64,000 nt of DNA, from contig QZCP01000058.1 of NCBI GenBank assembly GCA_003956705.1, forward strand, positions 201,619-265,618, in the 5' to 3' direction. This document shows positions 1 through 12,094 of this stretch, one piece after another (position 1 is the first letter of the stretch; the number at the start of each line of letters is the position of its first letter). Made by a program: the position numbers and the translations under genes. The notes under the pieces are model-generated. The model did not search any database. It was not told the origin of the DNA and was given only the letters and a program-made list of their open reading frames with translations. Source of the DNA: Brevipalpus yothersi. Lineage: Eukaryota > Arthropoda > Arachnida > Trombidiformes > Tenuipalpidae.

Positions 1-95
1 GAAGAAAGATAAAAATTACCAGATGCATAGACCATTGTAAAACTATATTACAATAAACCAAAAATGATTCATTAGGGAAGCAATGTTACAGGAAA

Positions 96-1379
96 TCAAA
101 GGAAAGAAATATTACGATTGCAACATAAACTTGGGGGAGATTTCCAATTATAAAAATAAGCTTTTTTGAGCATAATTTCGGTTTTGCACAGACGTCCAGT
201 TTGAGCTAGATTGTCATACAGTTCGGACATTTTTTCTGCTTTCCTATGAGGATGAGTTATCAAAAATTCATTGGAACACCCTCGAGATTTGTATTCTGTA
301 TCAAACCTTGGTTCATGGACCCGATTTATATTCAATGGTGATAACCAAGAGCCTATGGTAACATCTTCGCTCTGATAGGGCTGGAGAAGATGAGCATTTG
401 TAACGATGTATTTAACAAGAGATGAAGATAAAACGTATCCAGCTCCAAGAGCGTAGGGTAAATATTTATCACAGAGAAACCAATTTTCTTCTGCCCACTT
501 GCCTTGCTTCTTAATGGGAGCTCTACCATCAAAGTAGCCCCAATATAAACGATCATCAGAGTCATATTTGCTCTTTAACTCATTATACAATTGATCAATT
601 CTAACGAAAGAGTCATCGTCCACTTTAAGCAGGAAACGATAATTCTTTCTCGTTTGAGACCAACGGAAAAAATCCAACACTTTCTTGTTCAATGCATTGT
701 AAGAGTCAGAAACATGAGGTAATATTAACAAATCTCCATTTTTCTCTTGTTCACTTTTCAACTCAGCCAGCGTCGTAGAACTGATCTCTGGTCCTAGGCC
801 ACCGAGAGCGAAATAGTACTTAATTGAGTTATTGCCTACAAGCTTTAACCAAGTGTTTCGAATGGCATCTCGACGATTTCTAGACTTGGTACTGCTGGTG
901 ATGAGTGTAAGTAAATAGACTTGAGAGTTACTAGAAGGCGAAACGTGTGGAGAAAGTGATGGTGAAGATGAAATGAATGAGGAATCAATTTGCGGCTCAT
1001 CGATTTGCTTGGGCAAAGACTTTGGATGATCGTTTTCGGGGCTATCTTTAGAAGAATATTGATCAGCATATTCCCATGCTATGACTGGAGGTAATCGTTT
1101 ATCACCATTGGAAGCATTGAGTTCATCGAACGAATCACTATTGGATTTTTGAGCGCAACCAACAACATTGCCCACGTTGGATGCTCTGTCGCTACTACTG
1201 TTGGGTGTATCGATGGCAAACATAAGGCCAAACATGAAGCCGGAAGAGAAAAGTACCAAACCGGCGAAGATGACCAGTGCTCGCGATGAGTGTAGTCTAA
1301 CAAGTCTCTTGAACAATAACCAATGATCAGATGAATTAGGTTTCACGATGAACTGCATCGAGATGAGAACAAAAAGCAA
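96..1379 (-). CDS. B3GALT6: Beta-1,3-galactosyltransferase 6 (galactosyltransferase II)
   Basis: Predicted Golgi type II glycosyltransferase that adds the second galactose of the glycosaminoglycan linker tetrasaccharide on proteoglycans (family knowledge). The 427-residue frame shows a short cytoplasmic tail, one membrane anchor at about residues 34-57, a Ser-rich stem, and a glycosyltransferase 31 domain from about 155. It carries the metal/UDP-sugar DDD motif (KVDDDSF, about 253-255) and the EDVTIGSWL block (about 338), followed by RGCSNEFLITHPH, which is typical of B3GALT6 rather than other family members. The body is one exon. The start is uncertain: M1 and M8 (ATG at 1356-1358) are both possible, and a good splice acceptor (T-rich tract ending in CAG) lies just after M8, so the true first exon may be upstream. 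It is head-to-head with ceramide synthase. Confidence 0.93.
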   Translation of the reverse strand: MLFVLISMQFIVKPNSSDHWLLFKRLVRLHSSRALVIFAGLVLFSSGFMFGLMFAIDTPNSSSDRASNVGNVVGCAQKSNSDSFDELNASNGDKRLPPVIAWEYADQYSSKDSPENDHPKSLPKQIDEPQIDSSFISSSPSLSPHVSPSSNSQVYLLTLITSSTKSRNRRDAIRNTWLKLVGNNSIKYYFALGGLGPEISSTTLAELKSEQEKNGDLLILPHVSDSYNALNKKVLDFFRWSQTRKNYRFLLKVDDDSFVRIDQLYNELKSKYDSDDRLYWGYFDGRAPIKKQGKWAEENWFLCDKYLPYALGAGYVLSSSLVKYIVTNAHLLQPYQSEDVTIGSWLSPLNINRVHEPRFDTEYKSRGCSNEFLITHPHRKAEKMSELYDNLAQTGRLCKTEIMLKKAYFYNWKSPPSLCCNRNISFL

Positions 1380-2093
1380 CCCTCAAGAAGCAAAACACTG
1401 CCAGAAGTGGCTCCAATATCACCAAGCTGTACCAACTCACAGCATCTTGCTTTCCCTAGATGGTGGTTAGGACATTGCACTTTATGGATGGACAATTATT
1501 GGAAGCCTGTTGGTGATAAGTTTCACTTAAATAAATGGACAATATTCCACAGATTAGAATAGGCCGGCATTTGATATTGATTGATGAAAGATATCGAAAT
1601 CACAACATCACACATCATACATGTAGTGAGAGCAGCGGTTTCCCTTGAACATACATACTTACATACATCGCGCATGCTGCAGGCTGCAGCACATCAAGCA
1701 TCAGCAAGGCCTTGCAACTTACAGCACAAGTTGCGGCGTTTCTCGAAGGGATCAAAAATCAAAATAAAATTGTTTGCCATACATTTACAGGCTTTCTATC
1801 AGCCATGATCCATTTTAAAACCTGTGAGCAACTACCTTGTTAATAATAACTGTTTTGACCAATAATTGGTCAAAATTCATTTCTGTGTGCCTCTTCTATC
1901 TCTCTATCTCTCTATCTCTCAACGTATTCACTTACCCACACACACCTACTTGACCAAGCTAGCTTGATTGTGAGTATCAACATTGGTTCATATTTATCAC
2001 TTATCTATTTCCTTCTTCTTCTTCTTCTTCTTCTTGTGCCTATTTCTTTGCCTTCTTACATGTTCACCTTGTAGACCACCGCTGCCACTGCCC
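1380..2093. other. Divergent intergenic region, B3GALT6 / ceramide synthase
   Basis: About 0.7 kb between two head-to-head genes, so both promoters or 5' exons probably lie here. A short TATC/TCTC simple repeat sits at about 1898-1920 and a TTC run at about 2010-2035. The CT-rich stretch before 2094 could be 5' UTR or an acceptor tract. No convincing gene seen. Confidence 0.5.
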
Positions 2094-3170
2094 ATGGCTT
2101 CATCTTTGAAAGATATTTTCCAGAGATTTAGTGATCTATTTTGGTCTGAAACCATTTGGTTGCCGCCAAACGTAACATGGCGTACATATGAAGAGCGAGC
2201 TGGTGGTATTGAATACGCCCAGTTCAATGATATTTATTACTCTCTACTTACCGCAATTGTTATTACGGCAGTTCGTTTCACCCTTGAACGATTTTTGTTT
2301 ATGCCTATTGGCCGTAAGCTTGGTATAAAAGATAATCGAGTATATTCCGTACCACACCATCCAATTCTAGAGGAATTTTTTCTAAATTCAAAAAAAATAA
2401 GCAGAGATCAGCTCGCCGGTCTGGCACATCGTACTGATCTCAGCGAGCGAGATGTCGAAAAGTGGTTCATCAAAAGGAAGAAAATCAATAGGCCTAGTAA
2501 TTTAGTACGTTTTAGTGAGCTAGCATGGAGATGTCTATTTTATACTTTCATATTCTCCTTCGGACTTTGGGCCTTATATGATAAACCATGGACTTGGGAC
2601 TCATCCTATTGTTTTATCGATTATCCTCATCATTCTGTTTCACCAGAAATCTGGTGGTACTACAACATCGAACTTGGTTTCTATTTGTCCTTGATAGTAT
2701 CACAATTTTTTGATGTTAAACTCAAGGATTTTTGGCAAATGTTCACTCATCATGCCGTCACTGTTTTGCTACTATGGTTTTCATGGGCAGGTAATTTGCA
2801 TCGTATCGGTTCTCTGGTCCTTATCATTCACGATTTTGCTGACATTCCATTGGAAGGAGCTAAATTAACCCGCTATCTTAAAACACCTCGCTTAGCAAAT
2901 GTCGTTCTCACGATATTCGTCATATGCTGGATCTACTCTCGCCTTGGTCTTCTACCCTTTAGAGTCATTTATTATTCAGCGTATTACACATTATCTATGT
3001 TTCCTATGTTTCCAGCATACTACATATTTAATTGTCTACTTGCAATTCTTCAATTGCTCCATATCATATGGACATGGCTAATCTTGCGAATCGCTTATAA
3101 TGCAATATTTATAGGTGGTGTCAGGGATCTTCGCGAAAGTGATGATGAGGACGATTCTGATTCAGAGTGA
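2094..3170 (+). CDS. Ceramide synthase (Lag1/LASS family, Hox-like plus TLC domains)
   Basis: ER multi-pass enzyme predicted to N-acylate sphinganine with fatty acyl-CoA to make dihydroceramide. The ATG at 2094 (MASSLKDIF...) is chosen over the in-frame ATG at 1983, because the 37 extra residues are a low-complexity run encoded by CT repeats. The 358-residue product has an N-terminal membrane segment, a truncated homeobox-like region at about 78-130 containing WFIKRKK, and a TLC domain with the Lag motif: the two His of THHAVTV (about 219) and HDFADI (about 245). The C-terminus is acidic (SDDEDDSDSE), a likely CK2-type phosphorylation tail as in vertebrate CERS2-6. It corresponds to Drosophila schlank; the paralogue number cannot be decided. 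Intronless as modelled, and 365 bp upstream of the dynactin gene on the same strand. Confidence 0.95.
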   Translation: MASSLKDIFQRFSDLFWSETIWLPPNVTWRTYEERAGGIEYAQFNDIYYSLLTAIVITAVRFTLERFLFMPIGRKLGIKDNRVYSVPHHPILEEFFLNSKKISRDQLAGLAHRTDLSERDVEKWFIKRKKINRPSNLVRFSELAWRCLFYTFIFSFGLWALYDKPWTWDSSYCFIDYPHHSVSPEIWWYYNIELGFYLSLIVSQFFDVKLKDFWQMFTHHAVTVLLLWFSWAGNLHRIGSLVLIIHDFADIPLEGAKLTRYLKTPRLANVVLTIFVICWIYSRLGLLPFRVIYYSAYYTLSMFPMFPAYYIFNCLLAILQLLHIIWTWLILRIAYNAIFIGGVRDLRESDDEDDSDSE

Positions 3171-3534
3171 TAAGATAAAACTCTTCTCAAGTGCATCTCA
3201 TCCACCAATCTTTTTCTATCCTATTCACCTCAATCGATATTATGTGATGAAAACACCTTCGAATATCGGCTTTATAAATATTTTTAGTTTGTTAATTTAG
3301 ATGTGTAGCTTTTCACTTGCAGATATCATCAAGTGAATCCGGTCCAGATACCTGGACTCAGGTACTGTGTATGAACCACATGATGCGGTTCGCATCAAAA
3401 CAAAAATAACTCAATCCATCGCTGATTGTGAGTGAAAAAAAATCAAATAAAATGTTTCCAAGAATTTTTTCTTCATTATTCAAACTTTTCTATTAGTCTG
3501 TGGAGTCCAATTGGATCACATCAACTTACCCTTA

Positions 3535-6500
3535 ATGGCAGGAAGTTTCTCAATCGGTCAGCGAGTTGAGTTGATTGATAAAAAGTTGCTTGGAAAAATT
3601 GCCTACATTGGGCCGGTTGATCCTCATCCAGGCAACTATTATGGTGTTATATTAGATGAACCCAAAGGAAAGAACAATGGTTCTTACAAAGATCGAACTT
3701 ATTTCAGTTGTGCTGAAAATCATGGTATCTTTGTGCGAAAGAATCAAATTAATCCTGTTAAGGAGGATGAGCTTCCTACGGTGGAAGAAGGGTATGTTAA
3801 TTGTTATCATTTGCCACTTAGAAGAGTTGACATTAATCAAATCGTGTCTTGATTCAGGACAAGCTCATTGGTATCCTCTGTAAATACTAACATATCTTCT
3901 CCTGATGATCCACCCAATGTCGAAAAGGATACAGTCGCTTCTGAGAAGCAGGGTGGAGATCAAGCAGCCATCATTATGGATTTGAGTGAAAAATTGCAAA
4001 CATTAAAAATCAAGCGGCAAGAAGATAAAATAAAGCTCAAAGAAATGGAGAAGCTCAAAATCCAAAACCAACAATTGACAGAGTTTAAAAGACAGATTTT
4101 GGAATCACAAGCTGAACTACAAAAACAATTGACTCAAGCGAAGCGAGAAGCAGAGGATGCAATCCAAGAGAAACTCAGACATGCCGATGAGATGAAAGAT
4201 CTTGCTGAAACTGCCGAAATTGCAACACTAGACAAGGAAATGGCCGAAGAAAAGTATGAACAGATTTCCAAAGAATTTGAGAGCCTCAAAGAAAGACTCG
4301 AGGAGGTTACCGTCGATTTTGAGCTTTTAAAGAATGAAGTCGAGTTGAAAGGTGGTGAAGATGTGGCAAACAGCTATGAAGTCAAGAAGCTACAGCAACA
4401 AAATGCTCGTTACAATGAAGCCATCATGAAACTACGGGATCTTTCTGCTGTTGATAAACTTGAGATTGTCAAGCTCAACAAGAAAGGGGATGAAATGCAC
4501 AAGGAGATCTTGAAATTGATGGAGTTCAAGACCAAAAATGAGGAAAGAGTTAAAACATTGGAAGAGAATGTCTGTGAGCTGAAAGAACAGTTGGATGATG
4601 CTCTAGGATCTCAAGAAATGGTGGAAATCTTGACCGAAAAGAATCTTGAATTGGAAGAAAAGGTAAAAAATCTACAGGAAGAGATAGATGATCTTGAAAA
4701 GATCACCGAAATAAATGAGCAGCTACAAGAAGGTGCCAGAGAATCTGAGCTGGAGTTACGAGAAGAACTCGATCTTGCTCGAAATAAAATCAACACACTG
4801 ACCAAGAAACTAGCAGATAATCAAGAGGTTATAGCTAACTATGAGTCTACCGTTCATAAATTCCGTGATCTCGTTAAGAACTTAAGGGAAGAGAATGAGA
4901 ACCTAAATCGAGACTATAATATAACCAAAGCCAAGACTCATGAACAGAAAGTGGAGAATATCGAATTCAAAATGCGATTTGCTGAGTCCAAAGCCTTCGC
5001 TCAGAATATTGAAGGAGATCTACGTTTACTGGAAATTGATCAATATCGTAGGCAGATTGAACTGCTACTCAAGTTTTTACCACGTAGTTTTTTCACCGAT
5101 GGCTCAGATAATGATGCTGTTCAAGTCATCCTTTTGGTTCACAGAATGATTGAAAAGTGTGCCATTATTGGTCATCAGTTGTCAGATAAATTCACCCCAG
5201 TTGAACAGGATGCATTCAAAAAAGTTGATCGTGAATCTGTGATACGAAAAACCAGTGAGCTTTTCCGACAGCAAGAGTTTTCCAGTCGACTCGGATTCTT
5301 CCTTAACTCGATGCAGACCATACTGAACCTTTATATCGATGCTCTTAAATCTTGTCCAGTTGATATATATCTCAAGATTGCTTCCCTTTACGGAGAAGTG
5401 AGAGTTCATGAAAAAGTGATCGACAATTATATTGAGCTCTTGAAGAAAGATCAATTGGACGAAACAGTAGTCTTGGATAGTGTCGAGAAAGTGGTCAACT
5501 ATTTCCTCACTCTTTATAACATTCATCTTGCAGACACAAGAGTCAGTGACTGTCGCCAGCTTCTATCCCATTTTGTGACAATCATGAAATGTGGACTGGA
5601 TTCTTTATTCATCAACTTGATGATGGTTGAAAAGAGTATTGATGATGGCCTAAGTGAAGAAGAGCCTATTGCAATCATCCATACTTATTCTAGTGACATT
5701 CAAGAATTTTGCAAAAAAATTCGTCGCCAGCTATCTGCTGATGTTTCAAGTCTTGATCTCAGCTCTCAACTCGAGAACGAGGTGTGGGACTGCATCTGTC
5801 AAATGATCAAAGTAGTTTCTGCTACCAACATCATCAAACAAACTCTTCTTGATGCAGCCTCATCACGCTCAACTGAAGAGTTGCATCTATTCAAAAGTTT
5901 ACCAGAAGTAGAAGCTCTAATTACCCAAACCGGTGGATTCAAATTTTTGGCAGCTTCATTGAATGCTATCATGGGAGTTTGTAGCCAATTATCGACCGGT
6001 CTTCAGCAAGGAGATTTCGATGGAGAAGTGAAGCGTGTTGATGAGCCTGTCCATAAAGCTGATCATGAAGATCCTCTGGAGATACGTGCAAAAACGATGA
6101 TCGATCAAAGTGAAAAATTAGTAGAATATAAATCTCGAATAGAGACGAAAGAAAATGAAATCAGTGAGTTGAAGAAGGCGTTGAAGTTGAAAATATCTGA
6201 ATCTAGTGAAATGCAGATCCGTAAGGATATAGCTGAAAAGAAACTCCTCTCTTCGAATAAAAGCTCTGAAGAACGGATCGCAAAGCTTCAAGTAGAAATA
6301 GAAGAATTACAAGAGATCATAAAGAAGAAAGAGAAGGAGTATGAGGAGACCTTGAATCATTTCCAAGCTGATATTGATAGTCTTCAGACAGAAAAAATAG
6401 AGTTAAAAGAAAAGGTGAAAGTCTTGTCTAAACGTAATCTTTTTGAAGGTCTCACCAAAACCACAACATCTCCATCTTCAACTACCAGATTCGAAATCTC

Positions 6501-6984
6501 ATCTTCAGCCATATCTGCTCTTGAAACTAGTTATATGCAACAGCTTTGTGCATTACGCAATGCTTTACGAATTATCAAAGAGGAAAATATAAATTTAAAA
6601 TCTAGAATTGAGGAGAAGCATCTTAAAGTCGATAATATGAGATTCGTACGGAAGCTAGAGCATATTAAACCAATATGGCTCAACCGACTGGAGCAGAGAG
6701 GACTTCTACCTCTGTTTGATGATGACCAAGAGTTTACTTGTCACAGAGAAAAGTTAACATCTCTTTTCGCTAAACAAGAGAATTTGGTTAAAGAAACAGA
6801 AACTCTCAAAAATAATCTTAGAATGCGATTGATTCGTCAAAAAATTTTCACCACTGATAGACCTTTTAGAGATCAACTGATAGAGGATAGGATTGAAAGA
6901 AGAAAGGCTCTTGCTAGTTTTGAAGAGTTATCTCAAAAATTTGTTGATTTCAATGCTTATAAAAAGTCAATTTCTTTATTTTGA
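3535..6984 (+). CDS. DCTN1: Dynactin subunit 1 (p150Glued)
   Basis: Large dynactin subunit that links cytoplasmic dynein to microtubules and cargo. Two coding exons, 3535-3791 and 3858-6984, are separated by a 66-nt GT-AG intron; the join (phase 2 to 1) keeps frame and gives about 1127 residues (human 1278). Residues about 5-75 form a CAP-Gly domain with GKNNGS in place of the usual GKNDG. Long coiled coils follow (about 130-460), then the conserved central dynactin domain beginning near FFTDGSDND, and a second coiled coil near 740-870. The Pro/Ser-rich basic stretch after CAP-Gly is short. An upstream in-frame ATG at 3511 is possible, but MAGSFSIGQRVEL fits the family better. Splice acceptor-like sequence at about 3485-3496 suggests an upstream 5' UTR exon. 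Confidence 0.96.
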
Positions 6985-7325
6985 TAGCAACTCTCTTGAT
7001 ATTTATAGCCTCTACTCAAATTCATTGTTTGAATAAATCAAAGTATTTTTTTAAATTTCTCAACCTTATTGGATCACCTTCCTTTCTTCTTTTTCGAATA
7101 AAAAATTTCATTCAAGATGAGTATACATTCATGGAGTAAAATTTTTCTTGATATGCCGCTGACTCACAGACCTATTGTATTAAAATATTTATATAGTCAT
7201 AGTTATATATTGATTGAGTTAGGGGATGAAATCCGAAAACGAGATGACCAATGTTCGACTGATTATTGAGGAAATTGGATTGGGGCTGCAATGATTTCCA
7301 ACTACAAGCCAGTGAGAGTCGATTT
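6985..7325. other. Convergent 3' region, DCTN1 / Nudix hydrolase
   Basis: AT-rich spacer between two convergent genes. AATAAA signals for the plus-strand gene occur near 7033 and 7098. No gene seen. Confidence 0.5.
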
Positions 7326-8406
7326 TCAGTTTGGACATTCTTCCCGGAGAAGCTTCACATAATCGCTTTCAAGAGGTCTATGGATCGATAGAGTTTCAAT
7401 TGCTTCCTCCAAGTCAAACCAATTCCTCTGACGACCTTAGAAAACGATCAAAAAGATACTATTTCAATCCTTACGTTTTATCAAGAAACTGATGCTCTTT
7501 TTAAATCAAACTCACCTATTGTTTCTGCATCTTCCCATTCAGATAATTCTTCTGAAACCATGAAAATGAATACATCAGTTCGATGCTTTCGCTCATGATT
7601 CTGAAAAAGAGTGCTAAATGAACCAATCGTTTCTATAGTTTGAAATCTGCACAATACTTGGGGAATAATAAATTGAAAGAAAGGAATATTAACTTCTTCC
7701 ATTCATTCTCATTTCTTATTCCCATTCTTGAATCACCAAGATCGAAGCAAAATTTACCTCAAAAGTTCCATGATGGCGAACAATATCCCCTCTCACTCCG
7801 GCCTCTTCCATCACCTCTCGTATTGCGGCCTCGCGAGAAGTTTCAGATGGTTCTAAGCCTCCACCAGGAACTACCCATCGATTTTGAGATGAGCTACTGG
7901 TCACCAAGAGAATCTGTTAGGGTGATTGAGTCATATAATAATGAAAATACAATAATGAAAATCGACAAAGTGCAGCGAACGAGTCTGCAAGGGGAAATGT
8001 TCCACAGAAAGTTGATTCGCATGTGTGATTAAGCTAAAATTTTTCTCGTTGCAAATAAAGAAGGAAAATAAATTCTAACAGTCTGATAAAAATTGTGGTC
8101 GATCTGAGGTTTGATGGAATGTTTCTCATCTATAATAACTTCCATGCAAGATTTGAAATTGTAGAAGCTTTCTGGCTGGAGGAGGGAAAAAGAATGACTC
8201 TCATGTTGTCCTCTGAGCTGATTCAGTCCATCATCCAGGGTGATCATGTATTCAAGATCAGGTAACAACGATTAATTTAAATATGACCAATGATAGGAAA
8301 GGCTGCTTACCTTCTTTTGATCGTCATCTTTCACACATATGCAAGCAGCCCTTCTACGATAGCCATCTTTATCATAGATTCTTGTCTGGATTTTGTTTTT
8401 AACCAT
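7326..8406 (-). CDS. Diphosphoinositol polyphosphate phosphohydrolase (Nudix, NUDT3/4-like)
   Basis: Cytosolic Nudix enzyme predicted to hydrolyse diphosphoinositol polyphosphates (InsP7/InsP8) and diadenosine polyphosphates. Four exons on the minus strand: 8406-8311, 7913-7758, 7600-7516 and 7435-7326. All have GT-AG borders and phases that sum to 148 residues (human NUDT3 172, the difference being the C-terminal tail). The N-terminus MVKNKIQTRIYDKDGYRRRA matches the DIPP start. The Nudix box runs from GGGLEPSE to REVMEEAGVRG with all catalytic Glu present. NHERKHRTDVFIF and WEDAETIG are DIPP-specific blocks, and the C-terminus is RNWFDLEEAIE. None of the small exons is visible as a long ORF. 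Intron 1 (7914-8310) holds an unrelated open frame that I do not consider coding. Confidence 0.93.
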
Positions 8407-10834
8407 CGATTTGTTGATGATGCTCAAGGGTCGATGAAGTCAATACTGGATGGTTTGACAATTATCGAATCGAATTAATCGAAAAATTTAATGAGAAATG
8501 ATCACCACGGTACTTTCAAAGACTCAGATGATGATGAGAATGATGGATAATTAAAGGCTTGAACAAGATGACAAATTCACAGTCAATCAAGGTGCTTTTA
8601 AAAAAAGTCATTTTGATTCAGAAAAAAGGATAAAATTCGGAATTTCAACACCACGGTGAATTTTACGAACCATAATTTGCTCTCGAAAGGGTACTGGCTG
8701 CATAACGGACCCAAGCAATGTGCACTGGAAGTTATGGTCAAGATAGATGTCAAAAATATTCAACAAGGTCTTGAGGTCGTAGAATGATGAAATGAGGGCC
8801 AGCATACTTGTGACGCCCTGAGAACAATTAGACTTCATTTTGCAGACAATACATTAACCCCTTGATGTATGCATCAATGATACTAGTAGTAGCACATGGA
8901 ATTTTGACTTGAACGATCGTCCCTCTTTTCAATCTTTTTCACAGTTCAATCGAATATGATCAGAAGAGAACTTGTAATGAGAACGAATCTGTTGAAAACA
9001 CGAACAGAGGATAAGAAGGAGGACATTAGGACTAGACAGAGTGCGTGCATGTCGAATGTTTCCATCAACATGTAGTAGTTGGAACAAGATAGAGAAACAG
9101 GCAAACGAAATGAACTATGATGGCAACTTTTCTGAAAATAAAATGGATATTTCGAGCAAAATGTCTCCAGCTCCAATAATCTATCCTGTTGTGAATCAAA
9201 AAGAAAGATAAAGAGCAATATGGGCGATGGCTCGATACCAAAAAACAATCAAACTGATAAAATGAGCTTTTCAGATTCGAAAGGCTCAAATTTTTTTCTC
9301 CAACCAATGAAAGAGAGGGCTAAAATAATCTTCTGAACCCTGTTTGGAAAAAATTAATTTCCTGGATAAACTTCCTCTGAACTTGAGTTACAAAAGGAGA
9401 TATCCACAAATTATTACTCAGTGAATGATTTTTCAGCAATTCGTAAGAGCCATTTTAATTAAAAGTTTGATAAACCTCCGAAAGGGCATAGATTTTAAGT
9501 TTTAATATTGATTACGATTGATTTAAATCCTAAATATAAATCGGAAGGTCTTCATCTGCGTGAATTTTTATCGAAATCTGAGATTGCTGTGGAAAATGCA
9601 CCTCCTTTTTTCACGCTTAAATGGTAAAAGATTGCAACCAGTTTCTTTATAAAATCAGGAAAATAAAGGTTAATTTCCATGCAACAAATGATATAACCCT
9701 GGACAATAGTTCTACCACCTACAAAACATATTCTAGTTCGAATCAATTGATGTAAAGCAAAGAGTATTAGTTTCTACTCTTTGATGCAAAGTAAGCAAGG
9801 TTCTAATACTGATTATTTCATTTGAATATGATAGGTCTGTTCTCGAGCCGATCATAGGAAGAAAATTTCTCATTTCGAGATCGTTTTCCAGAGATATCAT
9901 TCTAATTCGAATAGAAATATGTTTCAAAAAGTGTCGGGTGAAAAAGATTCAAAAATTGAGTTGAGTTGATCAGTTCATTTGAATAACTTTTGATCATAAA
10001 TAGCTACAAACCATCTTAAATCAACATAATTTAATCGGCTTGTTTTATCGTCCGTAGAAAATCTGGAAAAAACTATCAGAAACGTCTGAGGAATGAATCG
10101 GTAACTGTTTCACTAATTCAATTGTTTATTCCACATTTTTAATGATCCAACAGATTTTAATGATCAAGTCTCTTTGTTTTTTATGAACTACGATAACTTT
10201 ATCGAAGACTATGGCTCAAAAGTTTTGTGGAAAAATTCGGTAACATTTCAACAGCGTTCCACTGTGGCATTCAAAACCATTTCAGTTTATGATAAATCTA
10301 GGCTTCAAAATTTTCATCATTAAACTATCCTAAGCCGATCAGTATTAAAGAGCAAATGTACCGTATATTCTCAATCGAATTAGATTTTTCGTTCTCAATA
10401 CTTGTATCTTGAATATCATTTATACCGCCAGAAAGAGTGAAAATTTGAACATAAACTTTCTCTCATTGAATTTCAACTCGGTTTTTGAAGATTAAAGATC
10501 GCCAAGAAACGAGAAATTCTATCCCGATGGTCAGGATTGACATTGGACATTGATTGATCTGGATCAATGTGAGAAGAGTTTGGTGGAAGAATTTACGGTT
10601 TTTGTATTGTTTGAGTTTGGCGCAAAACTTTGTACTGTTACTAGTGACTGTAGTGACTTGCCTTGACGTCAAACTGGTTTGCTTGGCAGTCTTTGATTGC
10701 ATGCATAAACTGTACTGTAAACTTGTAGATTGCCTTGATCGAGGTTGATCATCAAAACACGAGGAATGATTTAATACTTTATTGACTTTTAACTACTATT
10801 TTAGATTAAAATTTTTTCTCTCCATTGTGAAACT
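8407..10834. other. Gene-poor region
   Basis: About 2.4 kb of AT-rich DNA between the Nudix gene and the REEP gene. Minus-strand open frames at 8608-8838 and 8946-9248 have no recognisable domain and no consistent splice links. No RNA gene or mobile element seen. Confidence 0.4.
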
Positions 10835-12094
10835 ATGGCTGCCTACGTGGAACAATTAGATTTGCAAGTTCAAGGATTGCTCACTCAAGAAAATTTGGGC
10901 CCAGTTCTCAATCTACTCAATTCTGTGGAAAAAATCACCAAAGTGGACAAGAAATGGATCATCAGGGGTAAATCTTGTTCCATAATCAATTTCCATTGTT
11001 TTGTTTCGTTGAAAAATTTGCCATCAACCTTGCTTATATACATATTCATCTTTAAGATATTTTCAAACACACAAATGATTTTTTGAACCATCATTGCATC
11101 TCAATTTTTGTTTCTCCATTTTTCTCGTTCTCCAGGCTTTCTCGGCTTCTTAGCTGTTTACCTTATTTTTGGTCATGCAGCCAGTCTCCTCAGTAATCTT
11201 CTGGGATTTGCTTATCCATGCTATGCTTCGTGAGTTATTTTGCCTCAAAAATCAAGATAATTGACTTGAAGATTGTTGTTGAGATTTTACATGAGTCCTA
11301 AGTTTGTTCCAAAGAGTATTTCAACTCGCTGGTTTGCTCATCCTCAAGCAATAATCTGGGTGTGATTCGTTTTTCATTGAATTTCTCTCTCACCTTTGGT
11401 CCTCAGGCTGAATGCTTTGGAAACCGCTGATGCTGACGACGATCGTAAATGGCTGACCTATTGGGTGGTTTTCGCATCCTTTTCTCTGGTTGAATTCTTC
11501 TCTGATCAGATATTTTCCTGGTTCCCATTCTATTATCTGGCCAAAGTGAGATAGTCCCTTAGCCTTCTTTGCATAAGAATGAAATCTCATGAATGTTCTT
11601 CCAGGTCGTTTTCCTTGTTTGGTGTTTCCTACCGATTAAGAAAAATGGTTCCCAAGTAATTTATCAACGATTCATTAGACCATTCTACCTGAGGAAGAAA
11701 AGTGAGATCGATGCAACCGTTGAAAAAGTGGTCAAAAACATTGCTGGTAATATTTTTCTCTCATTCCTTCATCTGATGATAATCTACTCTCTGTCGTTAT
11801 CATATTACAGATGGCTAGAATTTCATCTTTTGTCTAGCTTTGCTTTTCTCAACACTATTTTAGGCAATTCCTAGTTTCATAGAAAAACACAGTTATTGAT
11901 TCATTTTAACCGATTTGACTTGGCAAAAACGAACCCGTTCAGATTGTTCTCGAATCCGTATTCTCAAAATTTTAGCGATTTCGAAAGTCCTTGAAGGGTA
12001 GCACATCTAATTGTACCTAGCAGCAAAAGCCTCTCAAGACTGCTCTAATTGAATTTCTCTTCTTTCAGGTGATATGACATCCAAGCAGAAATGA
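10835..12094 (+). CDS. REEP5/REEP6-like ER membrane-shaping protein (TB2/DP1/HVA22)
   Basis: Predicted ER tubule-shaping protein with hydrophobic hairpins. Five exons: 10835-10967, 11136-11229, 11407-11545, 11605-11746 and 12069-12094. All have GT-AG borders and compatible phases, giving 177 residues (human REEP5 189). Residues about 46-75 (GFLGFLAVYLIF... FAYPCYAS) form the first hairpin. LTYWVVFASFSLVEFFSD and SWFPFYYLAK are the TB2/DP1 signature. FIRPFYLRKKSEIDATVEKV is the amphipathic region. The short last exon (GDMTSKQK) is the least certain; another usable acceptor near 11810 could make a different C-terminus. Confidence 0.92.

Noticed and set aside
1983..2093. Possible N-terminal extension of ceramide synthase (poly-Phe/Leu)
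   Set aside because: Encoded by a CT repeat, and absent from the family; the ATG at 2094 matches family starts.
8029..8268. 80-codon minus-strand frame inside intron 1 of the Nudix gene, with a second at 8608-8838 and a short coding-like stretch at about 8843-8940
   Set aside because: No acceptor precedes the first frame, the frames cannot be joined in phase with good splice signals, and no domain is recognised. Probably chance frames, though a degenerate gene cannot be excluded.
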